The notes below the pieces were generated by a model. The model was not told the DNA's origin, searched no databases, and saw nothing but the letters and a program-made list of their open reading frames with translations. The position numbers and the translations under genes were made by a program. Positions 24,985 to 37,600 of a DNA stretch of 64,000 nt are shown piece by piece; within the stretch, counting starts at the first letter, position 1; every line of letters starts with the position of its first letter. This DNA is from Sinonovacula constricta. Its lineage: Eukaryota > Mollusca > Bivalvia > Cardiida > Solecurtidae. Where the stretch lies: NCBI GenBank assembly GCA_007844125.1, contig CM017558.1, forward strand, positions 50,605,831 to 50,669,830. Reading direction: 5' to 3'.

Positions 24985-25924
24985 ACAATCCAAATTTCAG
25001 TCTTAAAATTCTCAACATGTTATAATTCTCAACAAAAAGGATATATTTTGGGTACTATTTAAGGTTATTATATTTACCAGCAATCTACGTAAAGTAAAAA
25101 GTAAATTCAGATACTAACATCAGAATACTGCCATACTTTCTCGGATGAAATGTCATAATGAACAGGGGTATTGCAAAATTAGTATTCTTTATGTCTTTTG
25201 GAACATTTCCCAAATATATGAATTAGTATGCTTGTACTTTTTACATTCTAAAAAATCAATGTATAAAACTTATATTAAGATAATATTATATGTAGTATAA
25301 TGTTTCTCTCTATGTTGTAGACCTGATAAGACATTAATGTATACACCTGGATCTTGGTCTAGAATCTTGCCCCAAACTTCACCTGGATTATATCTGTCAT
25401 AGATTAGAGCAGAGTTTATGTTCCCTTCAGTGCTTATCACATTTAATTGCTTTTTCTGTTTATGTATGTTGACTTGGATTTTCGATTTTTGGTTCTAACT
25501 GATGACATATGACAGCTAGGACCTCTGTCATTTCAAAGGCATGTTATATGAAATGTCTTGCCCTTTTGCAGTAGTGGGGAAAAGTTTTTCTTAATATTTT
25601 GTGCATTTCATTATCTTTTTAGTAGTCTCAAAGGTTTAAATTTAAGGTGATGTATGTAAAATTTTGTCTACTCATTACACTGAGTTCAGAAGAAATGAAA
25701 AAAAAAAAAAAAAATTAACGGGGACATCTATAGTGAGTGGTTCAAGTGTTAATAACACATAAACACTGCCTGGATGTGTCTCATTGGTGGAAATGTTTTA
25801 ATACTATCAATAATTCACAAATTAACATGAAATGTTGACTGCAGCAGCCAGGCATCGAACAGCAGACCTCTTGATTAAAGGTCAATTTTTCTGCTGAGTT
25901 GTGGTCAAAATTTTATGCTGTTTT
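24985..25924. other. Intron 1, no gene seen
   Basis: AT-rich with a run of about 20 A at 25697-25716. No exon is supported. Confidence 0.5.
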
Positions 25925-27440
25925 TAGCACACCTGAGCACCACTTCTTCAGTCGTTCCTTGTGCGGCGTCAAAGATTTGCTTTTGAACACACTATAGAGG
26001 CTACAGTTTTTATCCAGTCTTCATCAAACTTGGTCAGAACATTTGTCTGAAAAATCTTTGCACAGAGTTTGTAACTGAGTCATGTGGGGTCAAAAAGTAG
26101 CAGGGTTTTCCCTGACGCACAAATTGGTGCGTTTTGGCGCATATTTTCGACAGATGACCCGCAAAATGAACTTACATTGCGACACACTGGACGCACAAAA
26201 TGAATTAATCCACAGCCATAATTTATTGTCTCCAGTGACATTGATCTTTGTCAGCTCATCAAATAGACAAAGTACTTTGTAAATGAGCGTCCATTATTTG
26301 TTGTCTTAATACTGTTATCCGGTCCACCCAAACGATACATGTACTGCGTTTAGATGACTGGGAACCAGCAATTCTGTGTAGTTAGACGCTGTTTCACGTT
26401 CAGCATTTCTTTAAAGCGTCGCAATAGTAATGATCGTTAAGTTTAGAACGCGGCTAAAGCCGGCCCGTGAATACGCTACATTTCAAAGGTTTGGATGAGT
26501 TTTATCTGCATTAATCTTTTAGAACATAGTTAAGTCATACATTGCATATTAATTTTAAGCAAATATATGTTTGGCTTTAGAAACCAAACGGTCTAAGGCA
26601 ATATATTAAAAACACTGCAAGGTCAAATTTAACGTTATGTAGGAAAGACATGTAGGTTGAACCAATATGAGTACGAATACCTAAGTTTTGAGTGGTTTTT
26701 GTTTTTGCAACAAAAATCCAAAAGTGAACCATAAACAATTATAAAAATGTGAACCATTCTGTCAAAATGTCTCAGTCCAAGCTGACGACGTTTTTTCAAA
26801 CAAAACAAAGTAAATCATCAACTCAGCCTGAAAATGAACCCCTGCCCGGTCCGAGTTCGCAAAAAAAAAATAAAAACTGTGGTTTTTGTTTTGTTTTAAT
26901 AGTATAAAACATAAATGAACAATTTAGTTCTGTTTTTAAGGTGCAAGACTATTAGTAAAGTGATTATATAATGTGACTCCCAAAATTTACCAATGACCCC
27001 CAAATCATAAACCTAGGGGGACACTTTGACCCCCTAAAAAATTTTTCAAGGGAAAACCCTGAAGTAGGTCACTAATTCAAATCTTAGAAAACCCTTCTGA
27101 ACACAATAGAGACCACATTTATGGCACTTTCTTAACTAAACATGGCCAGAATATTGGTTGGCAAGAAATCTTGGATGAGTTCATAATTGGGTCATGTAGG
27201 ATCATAAACTAGGTCACTATGTCAAATCTTTGAAAAGTTTAAGCATGGTAGAGGCTACATTTATGGCACAATCTTCACCAAACTTGGTTTGAATGTTTGC
27301 CTTCATGAAATCTGAGATGAGTTATGAACTGGGTCACATGGGGTCATTAGGTCACCAGATCAAATCTTAGAAAATGTTATCAGCCAACTGGCCACACTAA
27401 TGGTCCCATCTTCACCAAAGATTTCTACTATAAATAACTC
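25925..27440. repeat. Dispersed bivalve-type repeat split by a transposon
   Basis: The segments 25925-26100 and 27062-27440 read as one repeat: cacctgagcaccac, then caaacttggtcagaacattt, tcatgtggggtcaaa, then repeated variants 'aactgggtcacatggggtca'. It contains internal diverged duplications (about 27080-27420). I recall this style of sequence as very common in bivalve genomes. The DNA transposon at 26101-27061 interrupts it; removing that element and one copy of AAGTAG restores a smooth repeat. Confidence 0.7.
26101..27061 (+). mobile_element. Non-autonomous hAT-like element with 6-bp TSD
   Basis: The inverted ends CAGGGTTTTCCCT and AGGGAAAACCCTG match exactly over 13 bp, and the insertion is flanked by AAGTAG on both sides (26095-26100 and 27062-27067). 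Inside, an ATG at 26767 opens a short frame beginning MSQSKLTTFFQTKQS, which resembles the basic N-terminal leader of hAT-type transposases, followed by a pyrimidine/A-rich stretch and a stop. No catalytic domain is present. It looks like an internally deleted derivative of a larger autonomous element. Confidence 0.75.
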
Positions 27441-27549
27441 TTAATTACTTGACACCAGATATAAGCCTACTAAAAGTCCATGTCCTCATGTGAGTGATTA
27501 AGGTCCATCATGGCCCTATTGTTTACTTGCTATTAATTGGTATCCTGTT

Positions 27550-28460
27550 TCGGACCGCCAGTCATGTCCGGCAAAATTTGTTACCGTCCGGCAGTTTTGG
27601 GAAGTCGTCAGTCCGGCTGACCGGCAATTTTTTTCGTCATTTTGGGTACGAAAATTCTCCGTGCAAACAGCATTTCCGGTATAATGACAGTGCGATGTGT
27701 CGATGAATTTGATTGGTTAAGCAGCGTCAGATTATCAAATCGAATTGCTTGAAACACAGCTGAATAGTCACTTCTGCTTATAAAGTTCCCAGATGATCAA
27801 CCATTTAAAACTTAATAAAAAGGTAAATGTCATTCCTCAAGTATTACAAAAATGCTAACCTGGGCAGAAACGTAAACAAACTGAAAGTGAAAAAAAAGTA
27901 AAGGCAAAAGAATATGAAATGAAAAGACCACCACGGTCATTTCAGGAAAGTTGGAAGGCCGGTCGAGATTGGCTTAGCTTTGACAAAGAAAGAAATGAAA
28001 TGTTTTGTAAAGTTTGTAGGTCAACAGCGCCAGAAAATGACCCTAAGGCAGCACTTAACCCTTTTATAAAGGGTTGTAGCGATTTTCGTACATCAAAGGA
28101 AGAAGCTGAACCTTCTGTTGATGTTCACTGTCCAGTGAACTTGAGTTTTGAGGAACAAATTGAAAAGTTGTGCGATGGAGAGGACAGTGATGATGATGAT
28201 TCTGATTGTGTAAACTTTCAAAATGAAATTATCAATTTTGAAAATCTAATGGCGTGTCTCAGGGAATAAAACTTTTAAACTTAGTTTTTTTTTCTTAGTA
28301 TGACTAAAGTTCTAAATTTCCAGATTAAGAGTGGTTGTGTAGCATAAATAAAGTGAAATAAGATAATGTTACGAAGAATATAGGTGTTTTTTTCAGTCTG
28401 GCAAATTCTTTTTCGGTCTGGCAGAAAAAATGTTTTCACCAGACTTGATGACTGGCAGTT
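27550..28460 (+). mobile_element. Broken hAT-like transposon remnant
   Basis: The left side carries repeated tccggc words (gtccggcaaaattt, cgtccggcag, gtccggctgaccggc), and the right side carries ctggca words (gtctggcaaattc, ggtctggcag). Reading in from the right gives gccagtcatcaagtctgg against gccagtcatgtccgg at the left, so the ends are related but diverged. Between them is a zinc-finger coding fragment (27919-28269). Exact ends and any target duplication could not be read. Confidence 0.5.
27919..28269 (+). pseudogene. Transposase-type zinc-finger fragment (BED/TTF-like), truncated
   Basis: A 116-codon frame has the order basic start, E-S-W-K-x-G-R-D-W-L, then F-C-K-V-C-R (Cys-x2-Cys), then N-P-F-I-K-G-C-S-D-F-R-T-S. 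That layout is the TTF/BED-type DNA-binding finger found at the front of many hAT transposases and domesticated ZMYM-like proteins. The expected histidine part after FRTS is missing and the frame passes directly into an acidic D/E-rich tail (DSDDDDSD) and a stop. No RNase-H-like catalytic domain follows. It lies inside the remnant at 27550-28460 and is best read as a dead transposon piece, not a host gene. Confidence 0.6.
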
Positions 28461-28469
28461 TTTCATCCC

Positions 28470-30493
28470 TTTCGCGAAGACTGTAATAGCAACATTTAAA
28501 GACCTAATCCTCAATGAGAGCTTTCTAAATAAGCAATATCTTGTGAAGAGGCTGTCAAGCTTACCTGAAATGTATAAAACATGAAATGGCACGCAAACAT
28601 GACAACTAGAAAAAAAAATTAAAATATAGTTTTCTTACAAATGTACACTTTTTTCTTCTTGTTTAAAGTGGAAACAGCACCTTAAGTTGTGGTTTATAGT
28701 TGTTATAGTTGAAAAGAAAAACAAAACATTGTATCATCTCTCAGGGCAGAAGACACATTGTCCCTGGCCTATTATCACTCAGTTCATGGACTTATATGGT
28801 AGGTTTAAGGCCTGCCTATAATAAGCCCATTGTGAGAAGCCACTGCACAGAAAATTGTTTGTTTATAAGATTACCAGTTGTATTAATGGCTTAATTCTTA
28901 TTCTGCTAAGTACAAATTTATCAGCCTTAGGCAAATAGTGTAGATCAAAATCAACTAGCTTCCATTATGAAGAGGATGCACTTCTTGCTGGAGAGTCTTA
29001 AGTCAGATGTCTCAATATATTTTGATAGGTATTTGTTAGTAAATACTTAAGAATATTGTATGGTTATAGTAACATTTAGCAGGGAAGGGCTTTAAAAAAA
29101 CAACCACACCAGCCAGGGTGGTGTAGTCTTAGCTCAACTATTTTTGGTAAGGACATATATAGTGAGACATAGAACTGAAAGAAGGCAAATGCCTGTAAAA
29201 GACAAGTTTTTTACAGACAGTAAAGATATTGATTCCATTAAGGATTTAATGTGATTGAGTGCCAATTAAAAATCGGATGGATAGTGATTTGGTAGCAATA
29301 TGATTTTCATGATTTTCATAAGTTAGAATCTGAACACATGTTTAACTAATATGTGGATTATTCATGAAGTTATGTTATATAATGTCTCAGGATCAGAATA
29401 ATTATGATTAATGTGTCATTCAGTTATATATTTGATTGTCAGTGGAAAATTAATTACTGAAGACAAAATTAAATGATTAGCTTTATTTAAATTGATACTT
29501 AAATAAAAGGTAATTTGACTGGATGAATAAAATCACTTCAGTATATTTTATGTTATTTCATCTCGACTTATTTTTTCTTAATAGCTTTCATAACACACAA
29601 AAAACAATTGTAAACTTTGATTAATGTTGTTTATTAAAAATTTACAATGATTACAAGAAGATAACTTAATTTGTTTTACAGGTTTTACAGTTAAAGACAT
29701 TGCCTTTACAGTGTTCTATATCTCTTCCAAATGTTTCAAGTGATGAACACAATATAATGGCACAATCCTCTTGAAAGGATTTTCTTTTGCTCTGTTGATA
29801 GATTTTATTACTTCCCAGAGAAGAATTATGTTTGAATGAAAACTGAAATTGCTTTTTCCTAAATCAATCTTTGAAAATCCTATTAACTGCTCTAGTCTTT
29901 GTCAAGAAATGTCATTTTGTTTAACATAGGACAAGTGTTGGCATAGTTTAGTAAATGTCTTTTTTTTGTCTTTTTTTTTTCCAAAATGTATGCTTTAGAA
30001 ACGGACTGATGTTTTTTTCTCTTTTGGTAAGGATTACAAGAAAGAGACACTTCAGCTATATTTGGTCAAATGTTTTCACAAAACACCTGAAAGTCTGATA
30101 AATTGGAGTGATAGTTCTTACCCAGTTCTTTACCATGACTAGAAGGATCATGTAAATGACTTTGTTCAGTGAGATCTTGGCCTGATAGTGAAGGAAGGGC
30201 CCCTTGTTTAGGTCCAAATGGACTTTTCATTTTTCTGTCAATGTTATACTTCACCAAGATGCAACAAAATAATAAAATAATGCTCTAATAATGATCTCTA
30301 AAAAAAATATAAAAGCAAAGGCCAGCTAAGCATGGAGCCCAATCCAGAATACAAGTATAAATAGTTACTTATATAAATTTGCATCACTTTTCTTACTTTG
30401 TTTGTAGGTGATATATGTATAAACGTTTGGGACAAAATCTCAAATACAGATGAATATTTTTGACTAATTGCTTCCCTGTCTGTCTACTTCCAG
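28470..30493. other. Intron 1, last part
   Basis: AT-rich. It holds a partial palindromic-element copy near 28920-28960 and a T-rich stretch near 29950-30020. The only exon signal is the acceptor at its right edge. Confidence 0.5.
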
Positions 30494-30577
30494 TCTGTTC
30501 CTGCCCCAGGGAGCCAGGCTGCCCCTGCACGAGACAGTGAACAAAGTCTGATCAGCGTCGATGGCAACTCAGATGAT
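30494..30577 (+). CDS. CRACD-like gene, coding exon 2
   Basis: A pyrimidine-rich tract ending cttccag precedes the exon and GTAAGT follows it. The frame is open for exactly 28 codons, phase 0 at both ends: SVPAPGSQAAPARDS, then EQSLISVDGNSDD (residues 30-57). The sequence is small/polar and disordered, ending in an acidic patch. Its base composition is clearly less AT-rich than the surrounding introns. Being a phase 0-0 exon it could be skipped without a frameshift, and it could accept either candidate first exon (1203-1292 or 2284-2370). Confidence 0.8.
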
Positions 30578-32034
30578 GTAAGTAATCAATTTAATATGTT
30601 GATTGATTATTGGCGTCTGTGGCCAAACTGTTAGGGTGGCCAGCCTGCAAAACCACAGACACTCACTATGCTAGTTCAGATTAAGTCAAGGTGAACATTT
30701 TCTTGAGTAGAGTTCAAACAGCAGACCTGTATGCCAGGATTAGTGTCTTGGGTGTCCCCTCTACCATTAATGGCTAAAAATAGCTATAATGATCGAAAGG
30801 TTTGGATTATTTTTCATAGTTATAATATCTTTATTGTATGCAGTGTTCAGCTTTCTTGACCTGTAGCAGTGGGACATTTGTATGACAATGTCTCTATAGG
30901 CAATAAATATCCCAAATTAAACCCAAATGGTAAAATTTAAATTTAAAAACATATCTTAAAATACAAAAAAAAGATACAATATAAAAAAATCTGGACACCC
31001 AAGGAAAGAAAAAAATTTGCAAAATTGGCTCAGGTGCATTTAAAGGCTTGTTTTGCCCCCCAAAAGTGAGAAAGAAAATACAGTTTTGCTTGGTATTGAC
31101 TAAAAATGCAATCCTTGTGTAAGTTTAACCATGTTAAACCTTCTTTACTAGATTAATGTTAATAAGATTTTATAACAAAGAAACTATGGAAATAAAATAT
31201 CATGCCTAACCCAGGTTAGGCATTGACTTATTTTTAGTATTTTTTGTACTTTAAGATTTTCAATTTATCAAATGTAGGATATGCAGGTGCATAAAGTGCA
31301 TAATGGAAGATATGCGCCTGTGTTTCTATATTTTCAAACATGATGGCCCTACAAGGCACAGGAAATGCCCCCAAAAAGTCAGATTTGTATAAATTTAGTG
31401 CAAGACATCTTCACAGTAGCTAATTAATGTAGCTACATGCACAACAGCAAATTGTTTGTTGACATCACCAATGAATAAAGGTCAGATCCTTTTCTGTTAT
31501 CTTTTTTATCACCAAGATTAAATGGGTGAGATGACTGCATAACCATTGACCTCTGGTCTGAACCGAAGGTCGCAGTGAAAACAGCAGGCATCGAGATCAA
31601 GTTCTTAACACTGAACAGGCTAGTTGATAGGCCTCATGATCCATTAATTGATTTAATAATAAATTCAATTAAACAGTTTACTTTGACTTTATTATTTATT
31701 TGTTTTCTTTACTTACTTTGATACAGTCTGGTGCTTTTGTGTCACATGTATGACAATCTAACATTATTTATTAGAAAAACTATTAGCCTTCTAATCACAT
31801 ATTAAGCAAAAGTGTAGTTCCATAATAGGGTGCTGTCTAATATGGATCTGCATTATTTGTTACTTAATCTATATTAATGAATATATTGACCTTTACCTGA
31901 AATAAATTAATTTGTAAGTTAAAAAAAGCAGCAAATTTAGCATTTAATTATTATTAAGGACAAGTGTGTTGTATTATACCTGATTTAACAGTATTATTGC
32001 TCTGCTAGTGTGTTGTATTGTAGCCCTTCATATG
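30578..32034. other. Intron 2, first part
   Basis: No exon is supported. Dispersed repeat debris occurs at 30600-30770, a left-truncated MITE relic at 31148-31320, and a palindromic-element copy at 31805-31860. Confidence 0.5.
31148..31320. mobile_element. Diverged, truncated copy of the 20.24 kb MITE
   Basis: Shared words in the same order include aataagattttataaca, gaaactatggaaataaaata, tttttagtattttttgtact and the end gtgcataatggaagatatgc, matching the right two-thirds of the element at 20240-20570. CpG sites of the intact copy have mostly become TpG/CpA here, so it is older. The left terminus is missing. Confidence 0.7.
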
Positions 32035-33725
32035 ATTATAAGAATGGACTGGTCTCAGTTATTTTACTCTACATTATTTGTAAGAATGGATTGGTCTCAG
32101 TTATCTTACTCTACACCATTTGTAAGAATGGACTGGTCTCAGTTATCTTACTCTACAGCATTTGTAAGAATGGACTTGGTCTCAGTTATCTTACTCTACA
32201 TCATTTGTAAGAATGGACTGGTCTCAGTCATCTTACTCTACACTATTTGTAAGAATGGACTGGTCTCAGTTATCTTACTCTACACCATTTGTAAGAATGG
32301 ACTGTCTCAGTTATCTTACTCTACATCATTTGTAAGAATGGACTAGTCTCAGTTATCTTACTCTACACCATTTGTAAGAATGGACTAGTCTCAGTTATCT
32401 TACTCTACACCATTTGTAAGAATGGACTGGTCTCAGTTATCTTACTTTACACCATTTGTAAAAATGGACTGGTCTCAGCTATCTCACTCTACACCATTTG
32501 TAAGAATGGACTGGTCTCAGTTATCTTACTCTACACTATTTGTAAGAATGGACTGGTCTCAGTTATCTTACTCTACACCATTTGTAAGAATGGACTGGTC
32601 TCAGTTATCTTACTCTACACCATTTGTAAGAATGGACTGGTCTCAGATATCTTACTCTACACCATTTGTAAAAATGGACTGGTCTCAGCTATCTCACTCT
32701 ACACCATTTGTAAGAATGGACTGGTCTCAGTTATCTTACTCTACACCATTTGTAAGAATGGACTGGTCTCAGCTATCTTACTTTACACCATTTGTAAGAA
32801 TGGACTGGTCTCAGTTATCTTACTCTACACCATATTTTGTAAGAATGGACTGGTCTCAGCTATCTCACTCTACACCATTTGTAAGAATGGACTGGTCTCA
32901 GCTATCTCACTCTACACCATTTGTAAGAATAGACTGTCTCAGTTATCTTACTCTACACCATTTGTAAGAAATGACTGGTCTCAGTTATCTTACTCTACAC
33001 CATTTGTAAGTAAGAAATGACTGGTCTCAGTTATCTTACTCTACACCATTTGTAAGAATGGACTGGTCTCAGTTATCTTACTCTACACCATTTGTAAGAA
33101 TGGACTGGTCTCAGTTATCTTACTCTACACCATTTGTAAGAATGGACTGGTCTCAGATATCTTACTCTACACCATTTGTAAAAATGGACTGGTCTCAGCT
33201 ATCTCACTCTACACCATTTGTAAGAATGGACTGGTCTCAGTTATCTTACTCTACACCATTTGTAAGAATGGACTGGTCTCAGCTATCTTACTTTACACCA
33301 TTTGTAAGAATGGACTGGTCTCAGTTATCTTACTCTACACCATATTTTGTAAGAATGGACTGGTCTCAGCTATCTCACTCTACACCATTTGTAAGAATGG
33401 ACTGGTCTCAGCTATCTCACTCTACACCATTTGTAAGAATAGACTGTCTCAGTTATCTTACTCTACACCATTTGTAAGAAATGACTGGTCTCAGTTATCT
33501 TACTCTACACCATTTGTAAGTAAGAAATGACTGGTCTCAGTTATCTTACTCTACACCATTTGTAAGAATGGACTGGTCTCAGTTATCTTACTCTTCACCA
33601 TTTGTAAGAATGGACTGGTCTCAGTTATCTTACTCTACACCATTTGTAAGAATGGACTGGTCTCAGTTATCTTACTCTACACCATTTGGAAGAATGGACT
33701 AGTCTCAGTTATCTTACTCTACATT
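32035..33725 (+). repeat. 42-bp minisatellite array with a 510-bp higher-order duplication
   Basis: About 40 units of gaatggactggtctcagtta followed by tcttactctacaccatttgt and aa. Distinctive variant units (tctcagatat, catattttgtaag, gtaagtaagaaatgactgg) recur exactly 510 bp apart (for example 32641 and 33151, or 33007 and 33517), showing that a block of about 12 units was duplicated recently as one piece. 42 is a multiple of three, so long M-D-W-S-Q-L-S-Y frames (181 and 139 codons) exist but have no other coding support. Confidence 0.97.
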
Positions 33726-34369
33726 TTCTCCCATGACATGATATATCATGAATTATCAATGTTGTTTAATATATTTGTCAATAAAATAATTATTCATATT
33801 TTTAACAAGTTAATTGTGTATGAAATATTTTCGAATATATCATGGGTGAAAAAAAATAATATTGAAATGTTTATAAATGTTTTGCAGCATCATGAATTTT
33901 AGCATGATTTACATGGGCTCTTCCAATTCATGGACAGGTATTGATGACAAATGTGTAAATTTCACAGTTTTGTTTTGACACTAGTTACAGATAAAACCAA
34001 GTTTAGAAGTTTATTAAACTGCCTAAGTCACAAAACAACATGTTGCTTTTACCTGAAGATGCCTGTAGCTTTAAATCAGAAATAATTTAAGGTTTCAGCC
34101 AGTTATGATAAGTATAGTGACATCAAGCTAGATGGAGGAAGGACCCCACAGACATGTCTTGGAAGACTTCACAGTGACCCAGGCTCGGACTTAATTGAAC
34201 CCATGAGGTGAAGGATTAAGGGGCTCCAAGTTTACCCCCATGTCCAAACATAACTGTATTTACATTCGCTCTTCCTATTAATTTGCTGGGGCCTGGTGGC
34301 TGCATCATCAAAGCCACCAACTCTGCTGTCCCTTTAGCAGAGGTTTAAGTTCCTGTCAGGGTGAGAAGT
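33726..34369. other. Intron 2, no gene seen
   Basis: AT-rich with an old dispersed repeat piece at about 34130-34230 (gatggaggaaggaccccaca). Confidence 0.5.
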
Positions 34370-34641
34370 GGGATGGGATTAGCCAGCATTTTTGCCGATA
34401 CTGCGCAGCGACATTTCTATCATCATAGCAAAGGGGCACTTATGAGGTGCCCAGTGACTGAACCCGGCCGGTCCATTATACTGACACCGAAGAGTCACGT
34501 GTAATACTGTCCCCTTAGCCCAGAACATTAGGAGGGAAGCCACTACTACCAACTTCAAAGTCTTTGGTTTGACCCGGCTGGGGTTCGAACTCACGACCTC
34601 CTGATCGGCAAGCTGACGCTCTACCACCTGAGCTATTGCAG
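34370..34641 (-). mobile_element. tRNA-derived SINE, family 2, full-length with 18-bp TSD
   Basis: On the minus strand the element starts gctgcaatagctcaggtggt (A box), followed by a B box (gagttcgaacccc), then gggtcaaaccaaagac and a 3' part ending near aatgctggctaatccc. An 18-bp perfect direct repeat, cctgtcagggtgagaagt, flanks it at 34352-34369 and 34642-34659. Other copies are at 56592-56868 (plus) and 57908-58185 (minus). It resembles a tRNA in the head only; the cloverleaf is not maintained. Confidence 0.88.
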
Positions 34642-34659
34642 CCTGTCAGGGTGAGAAGT

Positions 34660-37600
34660 TTCAGGTGGAATGGTCTTCCTACATACTAATAATGCACCTC
34701 AGACATTGGTATTTGGTGTTTAGTGAACTAAACAGGCTAGTAGTTAAGTAAAATGACTCATGTCTTATATAAATATTCAAGACACCTTTCTCTCCCCAAA
34801 ATCATTGATTTAATGTCAAATTTCTCCCCATGTTTTTACTAAAGCATGTATTCTGAGTTAACTTCAGTTAAGGATACCAGTTTCATCTCATCACATATAA
34901 ACAAGATATACATGTATGATGTTATTCTCACTTACTAGTTTCAGCTGGAATCACTGAACCTGTTTGATGAGTTTTAAAGGCGATATCTGTTGATTTTGAT
35001 TCTCTCGTGATATATATTTTAATTCTTACATGATCAACAAACTATACTTTATAAACATAGAAGGATGGTAGTATGCATAATTTTTCAGTATATGCACAGT
35101 AAATACAACTTCCTGTCCATATTTATATGTCAAATTATTTTACCATGAACTAGTTTTGCCTTAATGCAAGTTCAGTCAAATGTAAAGACCACTTCTAGTC
35201 AAAAGTTAATGAATTATCTTTGATTCGAACGAAAGTATTGAGTAACTGAGGAGTTAATTGTTACATATTTCAAATACATCTCGATTATGGTCATCATAGA
35301 GGCATTGAGCTATTTGGGTGGGGTAAGACTCTAGACAAATGTCTGAGTATAACCAATGGTATATTCTAGATAGAGGAATTGTACAGCATTGAATAAGGTA
35401 GAAGAAACATGTTATATTCTTATGAAAAACAAACAAACAAACAACAGCTTTATCTCTTTTTTTCATTACATTTTCTATACAATAACCAAAATTTGTCACT
35501 AAACATATGAGTATGGTCTTGACTTCTCTAATGCTTTTGCAGTCATATTTAACTGATGCTCCTTATTTTATTGGTCCTATATGCCATTTTGTTCATAGGC
35601 CAAAAAATTACCACTATGCCAAAATGACCTTGTACCGCTGCAGTAATCATGTTCTGTCAAACTTGGCGCCTGATGCACATTTAAAACATTGATCTTCATG
35701 AAGTTATTATATCTGTTGCACAGTTACATAAATATCACAGTAAAATGGGAAGCGTAACCTTTAGGCATTTTTTTTTCTTAACTAAAATTGAACAAATTTA
35801 CTATTAAAGTCAATTTAAACAACCAATATCTGTGTACAACATCAACGTAGTATCTGTCCCTAATATGGTCTATAGTGGTTACATGCAAGCCTCTCATACC
35901 AGAAACAATTACATGCAGCCTGTTTTGTTTTGATTTGGGGGTTGTTGTTGTTTTTCTTCTTTTTTTCCTGTAGTTCAGATTATCACTTTGTTACTAGATT
36001 TGGTGTTATTCAATTTATTTTAAAGGTTATTTTGTTAGTAAAATTATTTTAGGAAACTGTTACAAATAGATGAAAAACTGGTAGCTGGACCTTGTAAAAC
36101 TTTTGAAATATTTATCGGCGTCATGTATTTTGCTATTAAAAACAAACACAGAAATAAAACTACATGCTATGAATAAAAATTAGGTTAAGAAAAACCTGGA
36201 TGCTACCTTTAAAAGATTTGTGATAAATTTCTAATCAGTGATACACCCAATATTACATGGTATGATAGGATGATTTGATACACAATCTATAACTTAAGGA
36301 TGGAGAGAGGAAGAGGGTGACACTTTTACCTGGTTGTCTGATATATAGGCCCTGTACTGTATCTCTATAGACTTGTATATAGCCCTTTCAAAACACAACT
36401 TGTACATTAAAGTTGGAGCACATGCTTGCTGAAAAACATCCGCCCCACCCCTGTCTTGCTTGACTTGATGGATTATGATCTTAGAGGGGGACATTTTAAC
36501 AACAGCATGGATATTGTTTGCAATGAGATAGAATTATGTTGTGAATAGTGTTTCATGTTTATGATAGTGGAAGGTTGTGATTGATTTGTGTGGATTGGAG
36601 CTTAATGTAAAGGTACTGTATAAGATTCTTCAAAATGTGATGTAAATATAATATAATATAACATAACACAACATAACATAACATAATATAATACTTAATT
36701 TGAAAAGTTAGATACATGTAGTCTTTGCATCAGTATTCTCAACACCGTAGCGTAATAATACACAAACTAGTTTGAATCATCATTATTTACCTATATACCT
36801 ATATTGTTCTAAAATATTGTACAGTATTCAATGTTGTTTGGTGCCATTCTAAAGGTTTATCTCTATGCATTCACTGTTTATATCTTGGTGTTTTGTTAAG
36901 AAGAAAAATAGAGAACAAACCTTCTTAAAAACATTCTGGAATAGTCTGTGCTGGCTTGGTTTAAACAATTTATTGCCTTATTGTATTACACTCCACATAC
37001 ATCATCAGTGAGAATGGCAAATGGCTTGGGGTGCATGTTAAGAAACCACAACATACTATTATTTACAACTCTTTCCATACCAATGCTTATTCTGCTACAG
37101 TCCCCTGATGCTGTTTAGTGGGAGCTGTCTAAGCAGGATCTACTTTTTTGCTGCTAGGTGTTTGTTGCTGAGTGTCCTTCAATCGAAACTTTAACTATGC
37201 CAATATTTATGCCTGAATTTAGCTTGGGTGACAAATAACTGCAGTGGTGTAAGATGTACTTGGCTTTTCTTTTGTCAGTTAAGTAAATTCCCAGGGCCCT
37301 AGGATTCACAATTCAACATACATGCAGAAGACATATGTGTTTTTATGCTTACCAAGCAATGTCAATGCGAAGATGGCTATATGCAGCAGTGTATAGAATT
37401 TACCAATATTTGCAGTTTTTTGGCAACATTCCCTCTCCAGTATATTCCCATTGCTAAATTTTCCCAGATTTGACAAGGGGCTTTAGCCTATGTCTGGAAA
37501 TCTTGCAAAGATATTCCAAGGACCTTTGTAGTATGTATAATAAATCATAGACTGGTATCGACCAACCATTCTTAAACTCAAGTTATGACTGAAACCATTC

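Noticed and set aside
28281..28592. Opposing 66- and 103-codon ORFs on both strands
   Set aside because: They overlap the right end of the broken transposon and have no recognisable domain; the plus one may be a decayed transposase tail, but this is not supportable.
32422..33477. 181- and 139-codon ORFs with M-D-W-S-Q-L-S-Y repeats
   Set aside because: They follow from the 42-bp unit (14 codons without stops) and break wherever units carry an indel; a shifted frame is also open.
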